A DNA stretch of 64,000 nt from an uncultured Lachnospiraceae bacterium. GTDB lineage: Bacteria; Bacillota; Clostridia; Lachnospirales; Lachnospiraceae. The position numbers and the translations under genes were made by a program. The stretch's first letter is position 1. Each line of letters opens with the position of its first letter. The DNA is taken from assembly GCA_934317005.1 (NCBI GenBank), contig CAKREB010000004.1, positions 62,001 to 126,000 on the forward strand, written 5' to 3'. This document shows positions 1-9,042 of the stretch, piece by piece. The notes beneath the pieces are model-generated. The model did not search any database. It was not told the DNA's origin and saw nothing but the letters and a program-made list of their open reading frames with translations.

Positions 1-2225
1 TAAGTGGGAGAAAGAAAAAGGAAGATTTAAAAGCAGTTATTGCATCGTTACGGCAGGTTATGTTGGCTGTTAGTGTTACAATCTTTTTGGATATGATGAC
101 TTTGCTCGTGACACAAATAAGTTGGGGAATGTTTTTCTATTCCTTGTTTTTTATTTCAACTGATTGGCTGATTTATTGTATGTGGGAGTTTGTGCTGAAT
201 TATACAGAAATAGAACGCAGCAAGTATATTAATTTGCGCTTGCTTCGGATTATGATGTATGTGGATTCGGTTTCTCTGTTATGCAATCAGATATTTCATC
301 ATGTATTTGGATGCAAAAAAGAACTTGTGGCCGGTGAAACTTACATACGGGTGCAGGGATATTTCTGGTATTTTTTACACGCAGCATTACTCTGTATGAT
401 TATTCTGTTTATTGTCATTACGTTAATATATCGTTCGCATAATGCACCTGCACTATACCAGAAAAAATATGGATTTCTATTGTTCATTTTGCTGATGATT
501 GTTGCTGCGAATGCGGTGTATGTTTTTGTCGATAATACGATTGATATATCTATGCCGTTACTTGGGGTAGGCTCTCTTTTCATGTATTATTATTCGATTG
601 CCTATTTGCCGGAGGACTTTGTAAAAAGAAGTTTATCTTTTATGGTAAAAAGTATGGGAGATACGGTCTTTTTGTTTGATGCAGAGGGACGGATCATCTA
701 TGCAAATGAGCGGGCAGAATATTATATTAAAAAATATCATTTGAGTATCAGAAGTTATGTCAGACAACTGGCGGAATGGTGCGGTTTGGAAGATTTTTTG
801 GGAAAAGAAGATTTTTCCAGGGATAAAGATTGGGAGGAAGATGGGAAAGTATTTCGTTATAAGATTATTTTTCATCAATTGCTGGATAAGAAAAACAAGC
901 GTCTTGGAGGATGCCTGATTATTCAGAATCGAACCGAGGAATATCGCAGGCTGCAGAGGGAACGGTATTTGGCAACCCATGATCGTTTAACAGGGGTGTA
1001 CAATAGGGAATATTTTTATGAGCAGGCTGAAAAGGAGATGAAGGAAAATCCAAAAGAGTCTTATTTGATGATTTGCTCTGACATCCGCAACTTCAAATTG
1101 GTCAATGAACTTTTTGGAAGAGAACAAGCCGATCAACTGTTGCAGAAAATTGGAAGAGCATTAGAGAAGCATTCGCGTCCGGGAGAAGTGTATGGAAGAC
1201 TGGTTAATGATCGGTTTGCGCTTCTGATGAAAAAGAAAAACTATCAGGAAAGGATATTCCTTCAAAAACCAAGTCAGGTAGTGCAAATGGAAGGCGAAGT
1301 TGTTTTTCCGATTCATAATTATATTGGTGTTTATGAGGTACAGCCGCAAGATACATCCGTTCCTATTATGTGTGACCGGGCACTGATGGCTTTACAAACG
1401 ATCAAAGAAAACTATGATAAACATGTGGCATATTATACGGAGGAACTTCGCAGGAAAATTATCAAAGAGCAGGAATTGGCAAGTGCCTTGGAAGAGGCAA
1501 TACAGGAGAAGCAGTTTAAGGTATATTTGCAGCCACAGATTACTGCGCAGGGGAAATTATTGGGTGCGGAGGCATTGATTCGCTGGCAGCATCCGAAAAG
1601 GGGAATGATTCCACCAGGAGAATTTATTGAATTATTTGAAAAAAATGGTATGATTGTGCGGGTAGATCAGTATATGTGGGAAGAGGTTTGCCGTCAATTA
1701 AAGGAATGGAGAGACAAAGGATGGGATGATCTCTACATCTCAGTTAATATTTCGCCAAAAGACTTTTTATTGATTGATATTTATGAATGCTTTACGCGGT
1801 TAATCAAAAAATATAATATTCCGCCACATGTATTGAATTTAGAGATTACCGAAACATCTATGATGGAAGACTTTGAGGAAAAGCTAAAGTTAATCGGACG
1901 ATTACAGGAAGCAGGATTTACGGTAGAGATGGATGATTTCGGAAGTGGTTATTCTTCTTTGAATATGTTGAAGAATATTGAAGTTGATGTTCTGAAGGTA
2001 GATATGGCGTTCTTAGGTGAGACAGCGAATGAAAAGCGTGGAAGGACGATATTAAAATCTGTTGTCGGTATGTCGAAAGAGCTGGGAACAACTGTTGTTG
2101 TGGAAGGAGTTGAAACGAAAGAACAATTAGAACTGCTGAAACAATACGGCTGCGATATTTTTCAGGGATATTATTTCGCAAAACCAATGCCCGTTTTGCA
2201 GTTTGAAGAAATGGTTCAGAAATAA
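1..2225 (+). CDS. Membrane-bound degenerate GGDEF-EAL protein (c-di-GMP phosphodiesterase), 5' partial
   Basis: The reading frame is open to the left edge (frame starts at base 3) and the translation upstream of the first ATG at 60 looks coding, so the true start probably lies outside the window. Several hydrophobic segments fill the first ~200 residues, followed by a PAS-like region (~205-300), a GGDEF domain (~310-465) and an EAL domain (~475-720). The GGDEF signature reads VNDRF, so cyclase activity is probably lost. The EAL domain keeps EAL (in GAEALIRW), the SVNIS asparagine, EITE, DDFGSGYS, LKVD, VEGVE and QGYYFAKP, the metal- and substrate-binding positions of active phosphodiesterases. 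Inferred role: hydrolysis of c-di-GMP, with the degenerate GGDEF possibly sensing GTP. A terminator separates it from spoIVB. Confidence 0.88.
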   Translation, partial: SGRKKKEDLKAVIASLRQVMLAVSVTIFLDMMTLLVTQISWGMFFYSLFFISTDWLIYCMWEFVLNYTEIERSKYINLRLLRIMMYVDSVSLLCNQIFHHVFGCKKELVAGETYIRVQGYFWYFLHAALLCMIILFIVITLIYRSHNAPALYQKKYGFLLFILLMIVAANAVYVFVDNTIDISMPLLGVGSLFMYYYSIAYLPEDFVKRSLSFMVKSMGDTVFLFDAEGRIIYANERAEYYIKKYHLSIRSYVRQLAEWCGLEDFLGKEDFSRDKDWEEDGKVFRYKIIFHQLLDKKNKRLGGCLIIQNRTEEYRRLQRERYLATHDRLTGVYNREYFYEQAEKEMKENPKESYLMICSDIRNFKLVNELFGREQADQLLQKIGRALEKHSRPGEVYGRLVNDRFALLMKKKNYQERIFLQKPSQVVQMEGEVVFPIHNYIGVYEVQPQDTSVPIMCDRALMALQTIKENYDKHVAYYTEELRRKIIKEQELASALEEAIQEKQFKVYLQPQITAQGKLLGAEALIRWQHPKRGMIPPGEFIELFEKNGMIVRVDQYMWEEVCRQLKEWRDKGWDDLYISVNISPKDFLLIDIYECFTRLIKKYNIPPHVLNLEITETSMMEDFEEKLKLIGRLQEAGFTVEMDDFGSGYSSLNMLKNIEVDVLKVDMAFLGETANEKRGRTILKSVVGMSKELGTTVVVEGVETKEQLELLKQYGCDIFQGYYFAKPMPVLQFEEMVQK

Positions 2226-2244
2226 AAAACGTATAATTTATAAG

Positions 2245-2284
2245 GACTGGTATATGATAATAAGTATACCAGTCTTTGCTTTTT
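2245..2284 (+). terminator. Rho-independent terminator after the EAL gene
   Basis: A perfect 10-bp stem (GACTGGTATA / TATACCAGTC) with a 10-base loop is followed by a T-rich run. It lies 20 bases after the stop codon. Confidence 0.85.
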
Positions 2285-2365
2285 GAAAAATAGGAGATGG
2301 CTCATGTAGTAGCAGTGTGCCCTTTTTGGTGCAAAGCTGGATGATGACTGGGAGGACAAGATTTG

Positions 2366-3679
2366 ATGCAACTTTTGAGGACAATGAGAAAAAAAAGACG
2401 TTTGATCAGTAAAGAAAAAAGAATTCGGTATCGCTTTATCCTCGTTTCTTTGTTGATGGTTAATTTGCTGTTCATTGGGGTTTGGTATTGGAATGCGATA
2501 GATCGTCGTGTACCGGATCGGATCTTTTTATTTCAAAATCAGAAAGCACAGATTGATTTTGACGTACCAATGGAAGGAAGCTGCCGAGAAGCAAAAGAAG
2601 TAATTGCAATCACAAATGGGGGGAGGGCACGAGACAAAAGACAGTCCTTTGAAATGAACCAAACGGTTCAGATCAAAGCGAGTACACTGGGAAGTTATAC
2701 CGCAGAGATTAAGTTGTTTGGTATTTTTCATTATAAATATATTCATTTTGATGTAATAGAACAGGCAAGAGTTATGCCATCAGGAAGAGCAGTAGGTCTC
2801 TATATCCGTTCCGATGGAATTATGGTACTGGGAACCTCTGCTGTGGATGGAAAAGATGGTTTTTCCTATGAGCCGGCGAAGGATATTCTACAACCGGGAG
2901 ACCGCATTCAGAAAGTAGATGGGGAAACGGTTGCCAATATTGATGCTGTGATTGCTCAACTGCAGGCAGGAAGTAGTAAAAAAGCAACACTGGAAGTGAT
3001 GCGAAATGGGAATACCATTCACGTAAAATTGGAAAAAGTAAAGACGAAAGATGGAGAATACAAGATAGGAACTTGGCTTCGGGAAGACACAGAGGGAATC
3101 GGAACATTGACTTTTGTTACAGAACAAAACCAGTTTGCGGCATTAGGACATGGAATTACCGATATTGATACAGGAAAATTAATTTCTCTGGAGGAAGGAA
3201 GTGTATATCCGGCAATCATAGAGGACATTCAAAGGGGAAAGAAGGGGAGTCCTGGCGAGTTGATCGGTAGTGTTGCATTGGGGCAGGAAAATTATATTGG
3301 AAAAATAAAAAGTAATACAGCCTTAGGGATTACCGGTACAATTTCCCGGAAAACGTATCAGTATCAGAAGGAGAAAGCATTGCCGGTGGGACTAAAGCAA
3401 GAGGTAAAAAAAGGAGCTGCCTGGATATTATGCCAAATGGGGAAAAAAGTAGAAAAATATAGGGTGGATATTGAAGAGATTCATATAAATTCTCGTGACA
3501 ACAAAGGTTTCGTGCTACATGTAACAGACCAGAAGCTATTGAAAAAATCAGGTGGAATTGTGCAAGGGATGAGTGGGGCACCGATTATTCAGAATGGAAA
3601 GGTAATCGGGGCAGTTACGCATGTCTTTGTAAATGATCCAACAGGAGGGTATGGAACTTTTATGGAAAATATGCTATAA
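2366..3679 (+). CDS. spoIVB: SpoIVB serine peptidase (stage IV sporulation protein B)
   Basis: SpoIVB is the forespore-secreted peptidase that triggers sigma-K processing in Bacillus. This protein has one N-terminal membrane anchor (~residues 24-45), a PDZ domain (~130-210, with the PGDRIQKVDGE core) and a C-terminal S55 peptidase domain. The GHGITD motif supplies the catalytic histidine and GMSGAPI the catalytic serine. Its length of ~437 residues is close to the family norm. Two starts are possible, TTG 2363 or ATG 2366, both behind the GGGAGG at 2350-2355; ATG was chosen. In many endospore formers spoIVB sits immediately before spo0A, but here a GGDEF gene separates them. Confidence 0.93.
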   Translation: MQLLRTMRKKRRLISKEKRIRYRFILVSLLMVNLLFIGVWYWNAIDRRVPDRIFLFQNQKAQIDFDVPMEGSCREAKEVIAITNGGRARDKRQSFEMNQTVQIKASTLGSYTAEIKLFGIFHYKYIHFDVIEQARVMPSGRAVGLYIRSDGIMVLGTSAVDGKDGFSYEPAKDILQPGDRIQKVDGETVANIDAVIAQLQAGSSKKATLEVMRNGNTIHVKLEKVKTKDGEYKIGTWLREDTEGIGTLTFVTEQNQFAALGHGITDIDTGKLISLEEGSVYPAIIEDIQRGKKGSPGELIGSVALGQENYIGKIKSNTALGITGTISRKTYQYQKEKALPVGLKQEVKKGAAWILCQMGKKVEKYRVDIEEIHINSRDNKGFVLHVTDQKLLKKSGGIVQGMSGAPIIQNGKVIGAVTHVFVNDPTGGYGTFMENML

Positions 3680-3822
3680 CATAAAAGTGTAGGCATATGA
3701 TAGTAGGGATAAACAATATAAAGTACTTGGATAGAATGTATGTTGCTTTAAGTGGGTACAGCATGTGGGCATAAGTGTATGGGATAGGATACAAAATAAA
3801 ATATAAGTAGAAATTGAGGGTT

Positions 3823-5163
3823 ATGATGAAAAAATTATGGTCATTTTTTGAAAATATGGATGAATTTGTATATGCAACAGATATGGATACGAATGAACTT
3901 GTCTATATGAATAAAAAGATAAGACAGTTATATGGAATTACACGAAAGGAAGAGTATCTTGGAAAACATTGCTATGCATTGTTGCAAGGATGCTCAGAGC
4001 CTTGTGCAAATTGCAATAATTGTGCTCTGGAAGAGGGAGAGTTTAAAGAGTGGGAGTATTATAATCCATCTATCGAGCGGCATTTGATTTTACGGGATAC
4101 GATGTATATGGAAAATGGAAAACGGTATCGAATTGAACTGGCAATGGATGCAGATGCGAAAAACAGACAAGCCATCCTGTTACGTAATTATCAGAATCTG
4201 GAGGCGATTGCCAATGAGGGGCTTCGCATTGCCCTTCGAGCAGCCATGCCGGATCAGTCCATTGATGTGATTTTAGAGTATCTGGGAAAAGCACTGAATG
4301 GTGAGAGAACCTATATTTTTGAAATGAATGCGCAGATGGGCTGGGATGACAATACATATGAATGGGTAGCGGATGGTGTGACACCGCAAAAAGATAATCT
4401 GCAGCATGTTCCGGCAGAGATCTGTGCTAATTGGTATCATAATTTTAAAGAGGGAAAAAATATTGAGATTGACGATTTAGAAAACATCAGGGAAGATGAC
4501 CCACTGCAATATGAAAATCTAAAGCGGCAGGGCATTCGTTCGTTGGTTGTTGTTCCGTTGTATGATGATGGAAAAGTGATTGGATTTTATGGTGTCGATA
4601 ATCCACCAGTGCGTTTGATACAGTTTGCGTCTAATATGCTTCAGATTGTAGGTTATTTTATTGTGTCATCAATCAAAAGAAGAAATCTGGTCAGAAAGCT
4701 GGAAAAGTTAAGCTATAGTGATCAGCTCACCAATCTGGGAAATCGTCATGCGATGGTTGATTATACCACAAAGCTTCCGAAGGAAAAGGCATTGGGAACG
4801 GTTTATTGTGATATTACCGGTTTGAAAAGGGTCAATGATTCCGAAGGTCATGAGGCAGGAGATCGCCTGATTGTTCGAGCTTGCGACAGTCTGCGGCAGG
4901 TATTTCAGGGATATGGTCTTTTTCGGATTGGAGGAGATGAGCTGCTTGTCCTTTGTTCGGACATTACAGAAGCAGAAATGCAGAAAAAAGTGCAAGAGTT
5001 GCGCTTGACGGCAGAAAAAAATCAGGTGGTGCTTGCCGTTGGCATGATGTGGCAGCCAAAAATAGAAGAGGATATTGACGGGATGCTGAAGATATCAGAA
5101 AAAAGAATGTACGAGGATAAGGCAAAATATTATGCGTCGAAAGGGATCGACAGAAGAAAATAA
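3823..5163 (+). CDS. PAS-GAF-GGDEF diguanylate cyclase
   Basis: A soluble three-domain signalling protein. An N-terminal PAS domain (~residues 1-125) carries a cysteine-rich stretch, HCYALLQGC then PCANCNNC. A GAF-like domain (~130-290) follows, then a GGDEF domain (~300-445) with SDQLTNLGNRHAM and an active-site loop reading IGGDEL. GGDEL replaces GGDEF but keeps the key G, G, D and E residues, so c-di-GMP synthesis is likely. There is no RxxD inhibitory site at the usual place before the loop. ATG 3823 or 3826 behind GAGGG at 3816-3820 is preferred over the upstream TTG at 3814. Position between spoIVB and spo0A suggests, but does not prove, a link to sporulation or lifestyle switching. Confidence 0.88.
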   Translation: MMKKLWSFFENMDEFVYATDMDTNELVYMNKKIRQLYGITRKEEYLGKHCYALLQGCSEPCANCNNCALEEGEFKEWEYYNPSIERHLILRDTMYMENGKRYRIELAMDADAKNRQAILLRNYQNLEAIANEGLRIALRAAMPDQSIDVILEYLGKALNGERTYIFEMNAQMGWDDNTYEWVADGVTPQKDNLQHVPAEICANWYHNFKEGKNIEIDDLENIREDDPLQYENLKRQGIRSLVVVPLYDDGKVIGFYGVDNPPVRLIQFASNMLQIVGYFIVSSIKRRNLVRKLEKLSYSDQLTNLGNRHAMVDYTTKLPKEKALGTVYCDITGLKRVNDSEGHEAGDRLIVRACDSLRQVFQGYGLFRIGGDELLVLCSDITEAEMQKKVQELRLTAEKNQVVLAVGMMWQPKIEEDIDGMLKISEKRMYEDKAKYYASKGIDRRK

Positions 5164-5191
5164 TGTAGAATGAATACACTAATACAAGACA

Positions 5192-5200
5192 TTCGTCGAA
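5192..5200. promoter_or_regulatory. Spo0A-box-like sequence upstream of spo0A
   Basis: TTCGTCGAA resembles the Spo0A box (TTGTCGAA / TTCGACAA) with one to two differences, and lies about 195 bases upstream of spo0A. Spo0A autoregulation is well known in Bacillus. The match is short and could be chance. Confidence 0.25.
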
Positions 5201-5394
5201 AAGTAACATCTTTTTGGAATTGTATCATATACTGGTACAAGCATATAATAATAGAAAGTGAGTGTTTCATCTCACGGGTCAGAATGTATGAAAAATGCGC
5301 AGAAAGGGGATTTGTGTGAAACACATATTTTTCATACGGCGAATTTTGCGTATGCTCCAAAGTTTGTGGGCTGAGAAAGGAATGTAGGATTATC

Positions 5395-6189
5395 ATGCAG
5401 AAAGTTAAAGTATTAGTGGTTGATGATAACAAAAGAATCGTAAATTTACTAAAGGAAGCACTTGCCAAAGAAGAGGAAATAGAAGTTGTGGGAACAGCGT
5501 CCGATGGAGAAGAAGCATTGAAATGGATTCATTTGTTAAAACCAGATGTTGTCCTGCTTGATTTGATCATGCCAAAGATTGATGGGCTGGGCGTGATGGA
5601 ACGCTTGAAGAAAAAAGAAAACAGTGGATGGGAACCACAGATTATTGTGGTATCTGCAGTCAGTCAGGAAAGTGTGACGGAAAATGCATTTTCTTTAGGG
5701 GCAGCATATTACATTTTGAAGCCGTTCGATACCAGGGTGGTTGTGTCAAGGGTGAAAGCAGTCGGGGTCAATGGCGAAACAGACACGAAGGTGATCAATA
5801 CGGTTTTTGAAAATCACAGACCCAAGTATGAGAATTCCTTAGAGGCAGATGTAACGAATATTATACATGAGATTGGTGTGCCGGCGCATATCAAGGGATA
5901 TCAATATTTGCGAGATGCCATTATTATGTCTGTCAATGATGGTGAGATGCTGGGATCTATCACAAAGCGGCTGTATCCGACGATTGCCAAAAATCATAAG
6001 ACAACGTCAAGCAGGGTGGAACGTGCGATACGTCATGCGATTGAAGTAGCATGGAGCCGGGGAAAAATGGATACGATAGAAGAATTGTTTGGATATACGG
6101 TCAGTTCACGAAAAGGCAAACCAACCAATTCGGAATTCGTTGCATTGATTGCAGATAAGATCCGCCTGGAATATAAAATGAGGGCATAA
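5395..6189 (+). CDS. spo0A: Spo0A, master regulator of sporulation
   Basis: A 264-residue response regulator, the usual length. The receiver domain (1-120) has the acidic pair D10-D11, the phospho-acceptor D56 in LLDLIMP, the conserved serine (VVSAV) and the lysine in LKPFD. The C-terminal Spo0A DNA-binding domain (~150-264) includes [17 protein letters not shown], the recognition-helix region [17 protein letters not shown] and the family hallmark KPTNSEFVA. Phosphorylated Spo0A binds Spo0A boxes and commits cells to sporulation. The gene appears monocistronic, with about 230 bases of upstream sequence for regulation. Confidence 0.98.
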   Translation: MQKVKVLVVDDNKRIVNLLKEALAKEEEIEVVGTASDGEEALKWIHLLKPDVVLLDLIMPKIDGLGVMERLKKKENSGWEPQIIVVSAVSQESVTENAFSLGAAYYILKPFDTRVVVSRVKAVGVNGETDTKVINTVFENHRPKYENSLEADVTNIIHEIGVPAHIKGYQYLRDAIIMSVNDGEMLGSITKRLYPTIAKNHKTTSSRVERAIRHAIEVAWSRGKMDTIEELFGYTVSSRKGKPTNSEFVALIADKIRLEYKMRA

Positions 6190-6508
6190 GAGAGAGGATA
6201 AGAAGGGACAGTATAAGATAATAGCAGAATGACAGAAAAACTGTCTGAAAAAACAGGATCTGCGTGAAAGAAAATATAGAAAGTTCTTTGCAGAAACATC
6301 ATTTTAGGATATAATAATAATTAGTACATTGATTTCTCAATAACGATATCAAACAACGTGTTTATTTTTTTATTGGCATTACCAAAGTTTTTGATATGGT
6401 TCGCTGCATCTTTCTATTTGAAGATGTATATTCGGAAAATATACTGCGTGACCGATAACGTTTCATGTACTTGAATCTATCTTATGGGTGTTAAAAAAGG
6501 AGGTTTCT
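6190..6508. other. Spo0A-glgA intergenic region
   Basis: About 320 bases without a convincing gene. The only structure seen is a perfect 7-bp inverted repeat at 6426-6444 (GTATATT, 5-base spacer, AATATAC), about 65 bases before glgA, which could be an operator. No clear terminator with a U-run follows spo0A. Confidence 0.4.
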
Positions 6509-7945
6509 ATGAAGAATGTATTATTTGTAGCATCAGAGTGTGTGCCTTTTATCAAAACGGGAGGGCTTGCTGATGTTGTGGGTTCTTTACCAAAATATTT
6601 TAATAAAAAAGAATTTGATGTGCGCGTAATGATTCCAAAGTATGCATGCATTCCGGAAGAGTGGAAGCAGAAAATGAATTATGTAACGCATTTTTATATT
6701 GATCTGGCATGGAGAAAACAGTACGTTGGCATTTTAGAGATGGAATATGAAGGGGTGAAGTTCTATTTTGTAGACAACGAATTTTACTTTGCAGGCTTCC
6801 AGCCATATGGTAATATCCATGAAGATATTGAAAAGTTTGCCTTTTTCTGCAAAGCGTCTTTGTCTGCACTGCCAAGCCTGCAGTTCCATCCGGACATCAT
6901 TCACTGTCATGACTGGCAGACTGGTCTGATACCGGTATATTTAAAGGATATGTTTAGTGAGAATCCATTCTATAATGATATCAAAACGATTATGACAATA
7001 CATAACCTGAAGTTCCAGGGAGTTTGGGATTTGCAGAAGGTAAAGGATATTACGGGGCTGAAGTCTTATTTCTTCACTTCGGATAAGCTGGAGGCATATG
7101 GAGATGCAAACTATTTGAAGGGTGGTATCGTCTATGCAGATATGGTAACGACAGTTAGTGATTCCTATGCAGAAGAGATTAAGATGCCATTTTATGGAGA
7201 ACATTTGGATGGTTTGATGCGTGCGAGAAGTAACTGTCTGGTTGGTATTGTAAATGGTCTGGACTATCATGAATATAATCCGGAGACGGATCCACTGATC
7301 TATCAGAATTACAATGCAAAGAATTTCCGTAAAGAAAAGATTAAAAATAAACGCGGACTGCAAAAAGAACTTGGTCTGGCACAGGACGATAAGAAGTTTA
7401 TGATTGGTATCTGCTCCCGACTGACCGATCAGAAGGGACTGGATCTGGTTGACTATGTGATTGAAGAAATCTGTGCGGAAGATACACAGTTAGTTGTACT
7501 GGGTACCGGTGAAGAGCGCTACGAAAATCTGTTCCGTCATTTCGAATGGAAATATCATGACAGGGTATCGGCTAATATTTTCTATTCCAATGAGCGTTCC
7601 CATAAACTCTATGCAGCGTGTGATGCATTCTTGATGCCATCCTTGTTTGAGCCATGTGGATTGTCGCAGCTTATGAGTTTACGCTATGGTACAGTGCCAA
7701 TTGTGCGTGAGACAGGTGGGCTTCGCGATACGGTAGAGCCGTATAACGAGTATGAGAGCAAAGGAACCGGATTTTCATTCTGCAATTACAATGCGCATGA
7801 GATGCTTCATACCATTCGCTATGCAAAGGATGTTTATTTTAACAGAAAGCGTGAGTGGAATAAGATCATTGACCGTGGTATGGCGATGGATTTCTCATGG
7901 AATCATTCTGCAGGTAAGTATGCTGATTTGTACAATCGTTTATAA
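6509..7945 (+). CDS. glgA: Glycogen (starch) synthase GlgA
   Basis: Transfers glucose from ADP-glucose to the growing alpha-1,4-glucan chain. The GT5 N-terminal motif KTGGLADVVGSLP binds the nucleotide sugar. CHDWQTGLIPVYLK, IHNLKFQG and the GT-B C-terminal segment SLFEPCGLSQL are all present. ATG 6509 was chosen because a strong AAAAAAGGAGG sits 6 bases before it; a GTG 21 bases upstream would include that ribosome binding site in the coding sequence. Length is ~478 residues, typical of bacterial GlgA. It is the only glycogen gene in the window, so the rest of the pathway must be elsewhere. Confidence 0.96.
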   Translation: MKNVLFVASECVPFIKTGGLADVVGSLPKYFNKKEFDVRVMIPKYACIPEEWKQKMNYVTHFYIDLAWRKQYVGILEMEYEGVKFYFVDNEFYFAGFQPYGNIHEDIEKFAFFCKASLSALPSLQFHPDIIHCHDWQTGLIPVYLKDMFSENPFYNDIKTIMTIHNLKFQGVWDLQKVKDITGLKSYFFTSDKLEAYGDANYLKGGIVYADMVTTVSDSYAEEIKMPFYGEHLDGLMRARSNCLVGIVNGLDYHEYNPETDPLIYQNYNAKNFRKEKIKNKRGLQKELGLAQDDKKFMIGICSRLTDQKGLDLVDYVIEEICAEDTQLVVLGTGEERYENLFRHFEWKYHDRVSANIFYSNERSHKLYAACDAFLMPSLFEPCGLSQLMSLRYGTVPIVRETGGLRDTVEPYNEYESKGTGFSFCNYNAHEMLHTIRYAKDVYFNRKREWNKIIDRGMAMDFSWNHSAGKYADLYNRL

Positions 7946-7961
7946 AAAGTGAGGATTTTAG

Positions 7962-8702
7962 ATGGCAGTGCGATTAGATAAATATTTAGCGCAGGCCGGA
8001 ATAGGAACCCGCTCGGAAGTAAAGAAGTTGATTCGTTCCGGGCGGGTTTTTCTAGGCTGCGAGGCGGCAAAACGACCAGAGCACAAGATAGAAGAGGGGA
8101 TGGAAGTATTTGTCGATGGGGAGCGAGTGGATTATTCCGAATATGAATATTATATGCTGCATAAACCGGCAGGAGTCGTGTCGGCAACGCAGGATGCAAA
8201 TGATAAGACAGTTGTAGAACTGATTACCTGTCCCCATGTGAAAGAGTTGTTTCCGGTAGGAAGGTTGGATAAAGATACGGAAGGTCTGTTGCTTTTGACC
8301 AATGATGGTGCATTGGCGCATGATCTGCTGTCACCGAGAAAGCATGTGGCAAAGCGGTATTTTGTGCGTGCCGCCGGCAAAATTGGAGAAGAAGAGAAGA
8401 CAGCACTGGAGCAAGGTGTGGACATTGGAGATGAAAAGTTGACAAAACCTGCAAAGGTAGAGAAGGTGCATGGCTTTCAAAGGGAAGATATGTGGCAGAC
8501 CGAACTGGAAATTGTCATTACAGAGGGGCGTTATCATCAGATCAAACGAATGTTTCAGGCAGTTGGAGCAAAGGTCATCTATTTGAAAAGATTATCGATG
8601 GGAAGTCTTGCGCTGGATGAAACACTGGCTTTGGGAGAATTTCGGAAACTGACAGCGGACGAAATCGATGGATTGCGAAAAAGGGAAGAAAAAGTATTGT
8701 AA
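7962..8702 (+). CDS. RsuA/RluB-family rRNA pseudouridine synthase
   Basis: A 246-residue pseudouridine synthase with an N-terminal S4 RNA-binding domain (RLDKYLAQAGIGTRSEVKKLI) and a catalytic domain containing GRLDKDTEGLLLLTNDG, where the aspartate is the catalytic nucleophile. The C-terminal ITEGRYHQIKRMF motif is typical of the RsuA/RluB/RluE group. The likely substrate is 16S uridine 516 or a 23S site; sequence alone does not decide. It starts 16 bases after glgA behind AGTGAGG and probably shares its transcript. Confidence 0.93.
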   Translation: MAVRLDKYLAQAGIGTRSEVKKLIRSGRVFLGCEAAKRPEHKIEEGMEVFVDGERVDYSEYEYYMLHKPAGVVSATQDANDKTVVELITCPHVKELFPVGRLDKDTEGLLLLTNDGALAHDLLSPRKHVAKRYFVRAAGKIGEEEKTALEQGVDIGDEKLTKPAKVEKVHGFQREDMWQTELEIVITEGRYHQIKRMFQAVGAKVIYLKRLSMGSLALDETLALGEFRKLTADEIDGLRKREEKVL

Positions 8703-8715
8703 CATATTATGATAT

Positions 8716-8763
8716 TTGCAGGATTGCGGAAATTGCACAACAATGAAGCAATCTGTGGCATTA
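8716..8763 (+). repeat. Dispersed imperfect repeat, copy 1
   Basis: This stretch contains GCAGGATTGCGGAAATTGC, then AATGAAGCAATCTGTGGCAT, and can fold through GATTGC / GCAATC. A diverged copy in the same orientation lies at 14812-14862. Neither is in a gene. Probably a non-coding repeat of this genome. Confidence 0.55.
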
Positions 8764-8808
8764 GTTGGTGTCAAAATACCTTTTGGCATCAACATCATAT
8801 TATATGAT

Positions 8809-8858
8809 AAAGCCGGTCACTTACCAGATGGATCACCTGATAAATGACCGGCTTTGTT
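8809..8858. terminator. Terminator after rsuA-like gene
   Basis: An 11-bp perfect stem (AAAGCCGGTCA / TGACCGGCTTT) is followed by TTTGTTAT. It serves the plus-strand transcript and, read on the other strand, could also serve the convergent gene at 9043. Confidence 0.8.
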
Positions 8859-9037
8859 ATGGAATAGGAAATTGCTGTAGTATAGTGGTGCGCCAACAAG
8901 AATTGCGAAGCAATTCTTGTTAGGGCACTAGCGCAGGCAGTGCCCTTTGTTATGGAAAAGGAAACTGCTTGTATCGTAGTGGTGCGCCAACAAGAATTTC
9001 GAAGAAATTCTTGCAGAGAGAATGCGCTGGCATTCTC
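8853..9037. repeat. Tandem ~93-bp repeat units with variable terminator hairpins
   Basis: Two units (8853-8945 and 8946-9037) start with TTTGTTATGGAA and share TGGTGCGCCAACAAGAATT. Each then has an inner hairpin (CAAGAATT..AATTCTTG) and ends in a different hairpin: GGGCACT / AGTGCCC in the first, GAGAATGC / GCATTCTC in the second. A third TTTGTTAT follows at 9038. The inner stem differs by a compensated pair (g-c in one unit, t-a in the other). The region lies between convergent genes and probably acts as bidirectional terminators. Confidence 0.65.
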
Positions 9038-9042
9038 TTTTG

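Noticed and set aside
5301..5345. Possible sigma-H promoter before spo0A
   Set aside because: The AGGGGA-like and GAAT-like elements are about 30 bases apart, too far for a sigma-H promoter.
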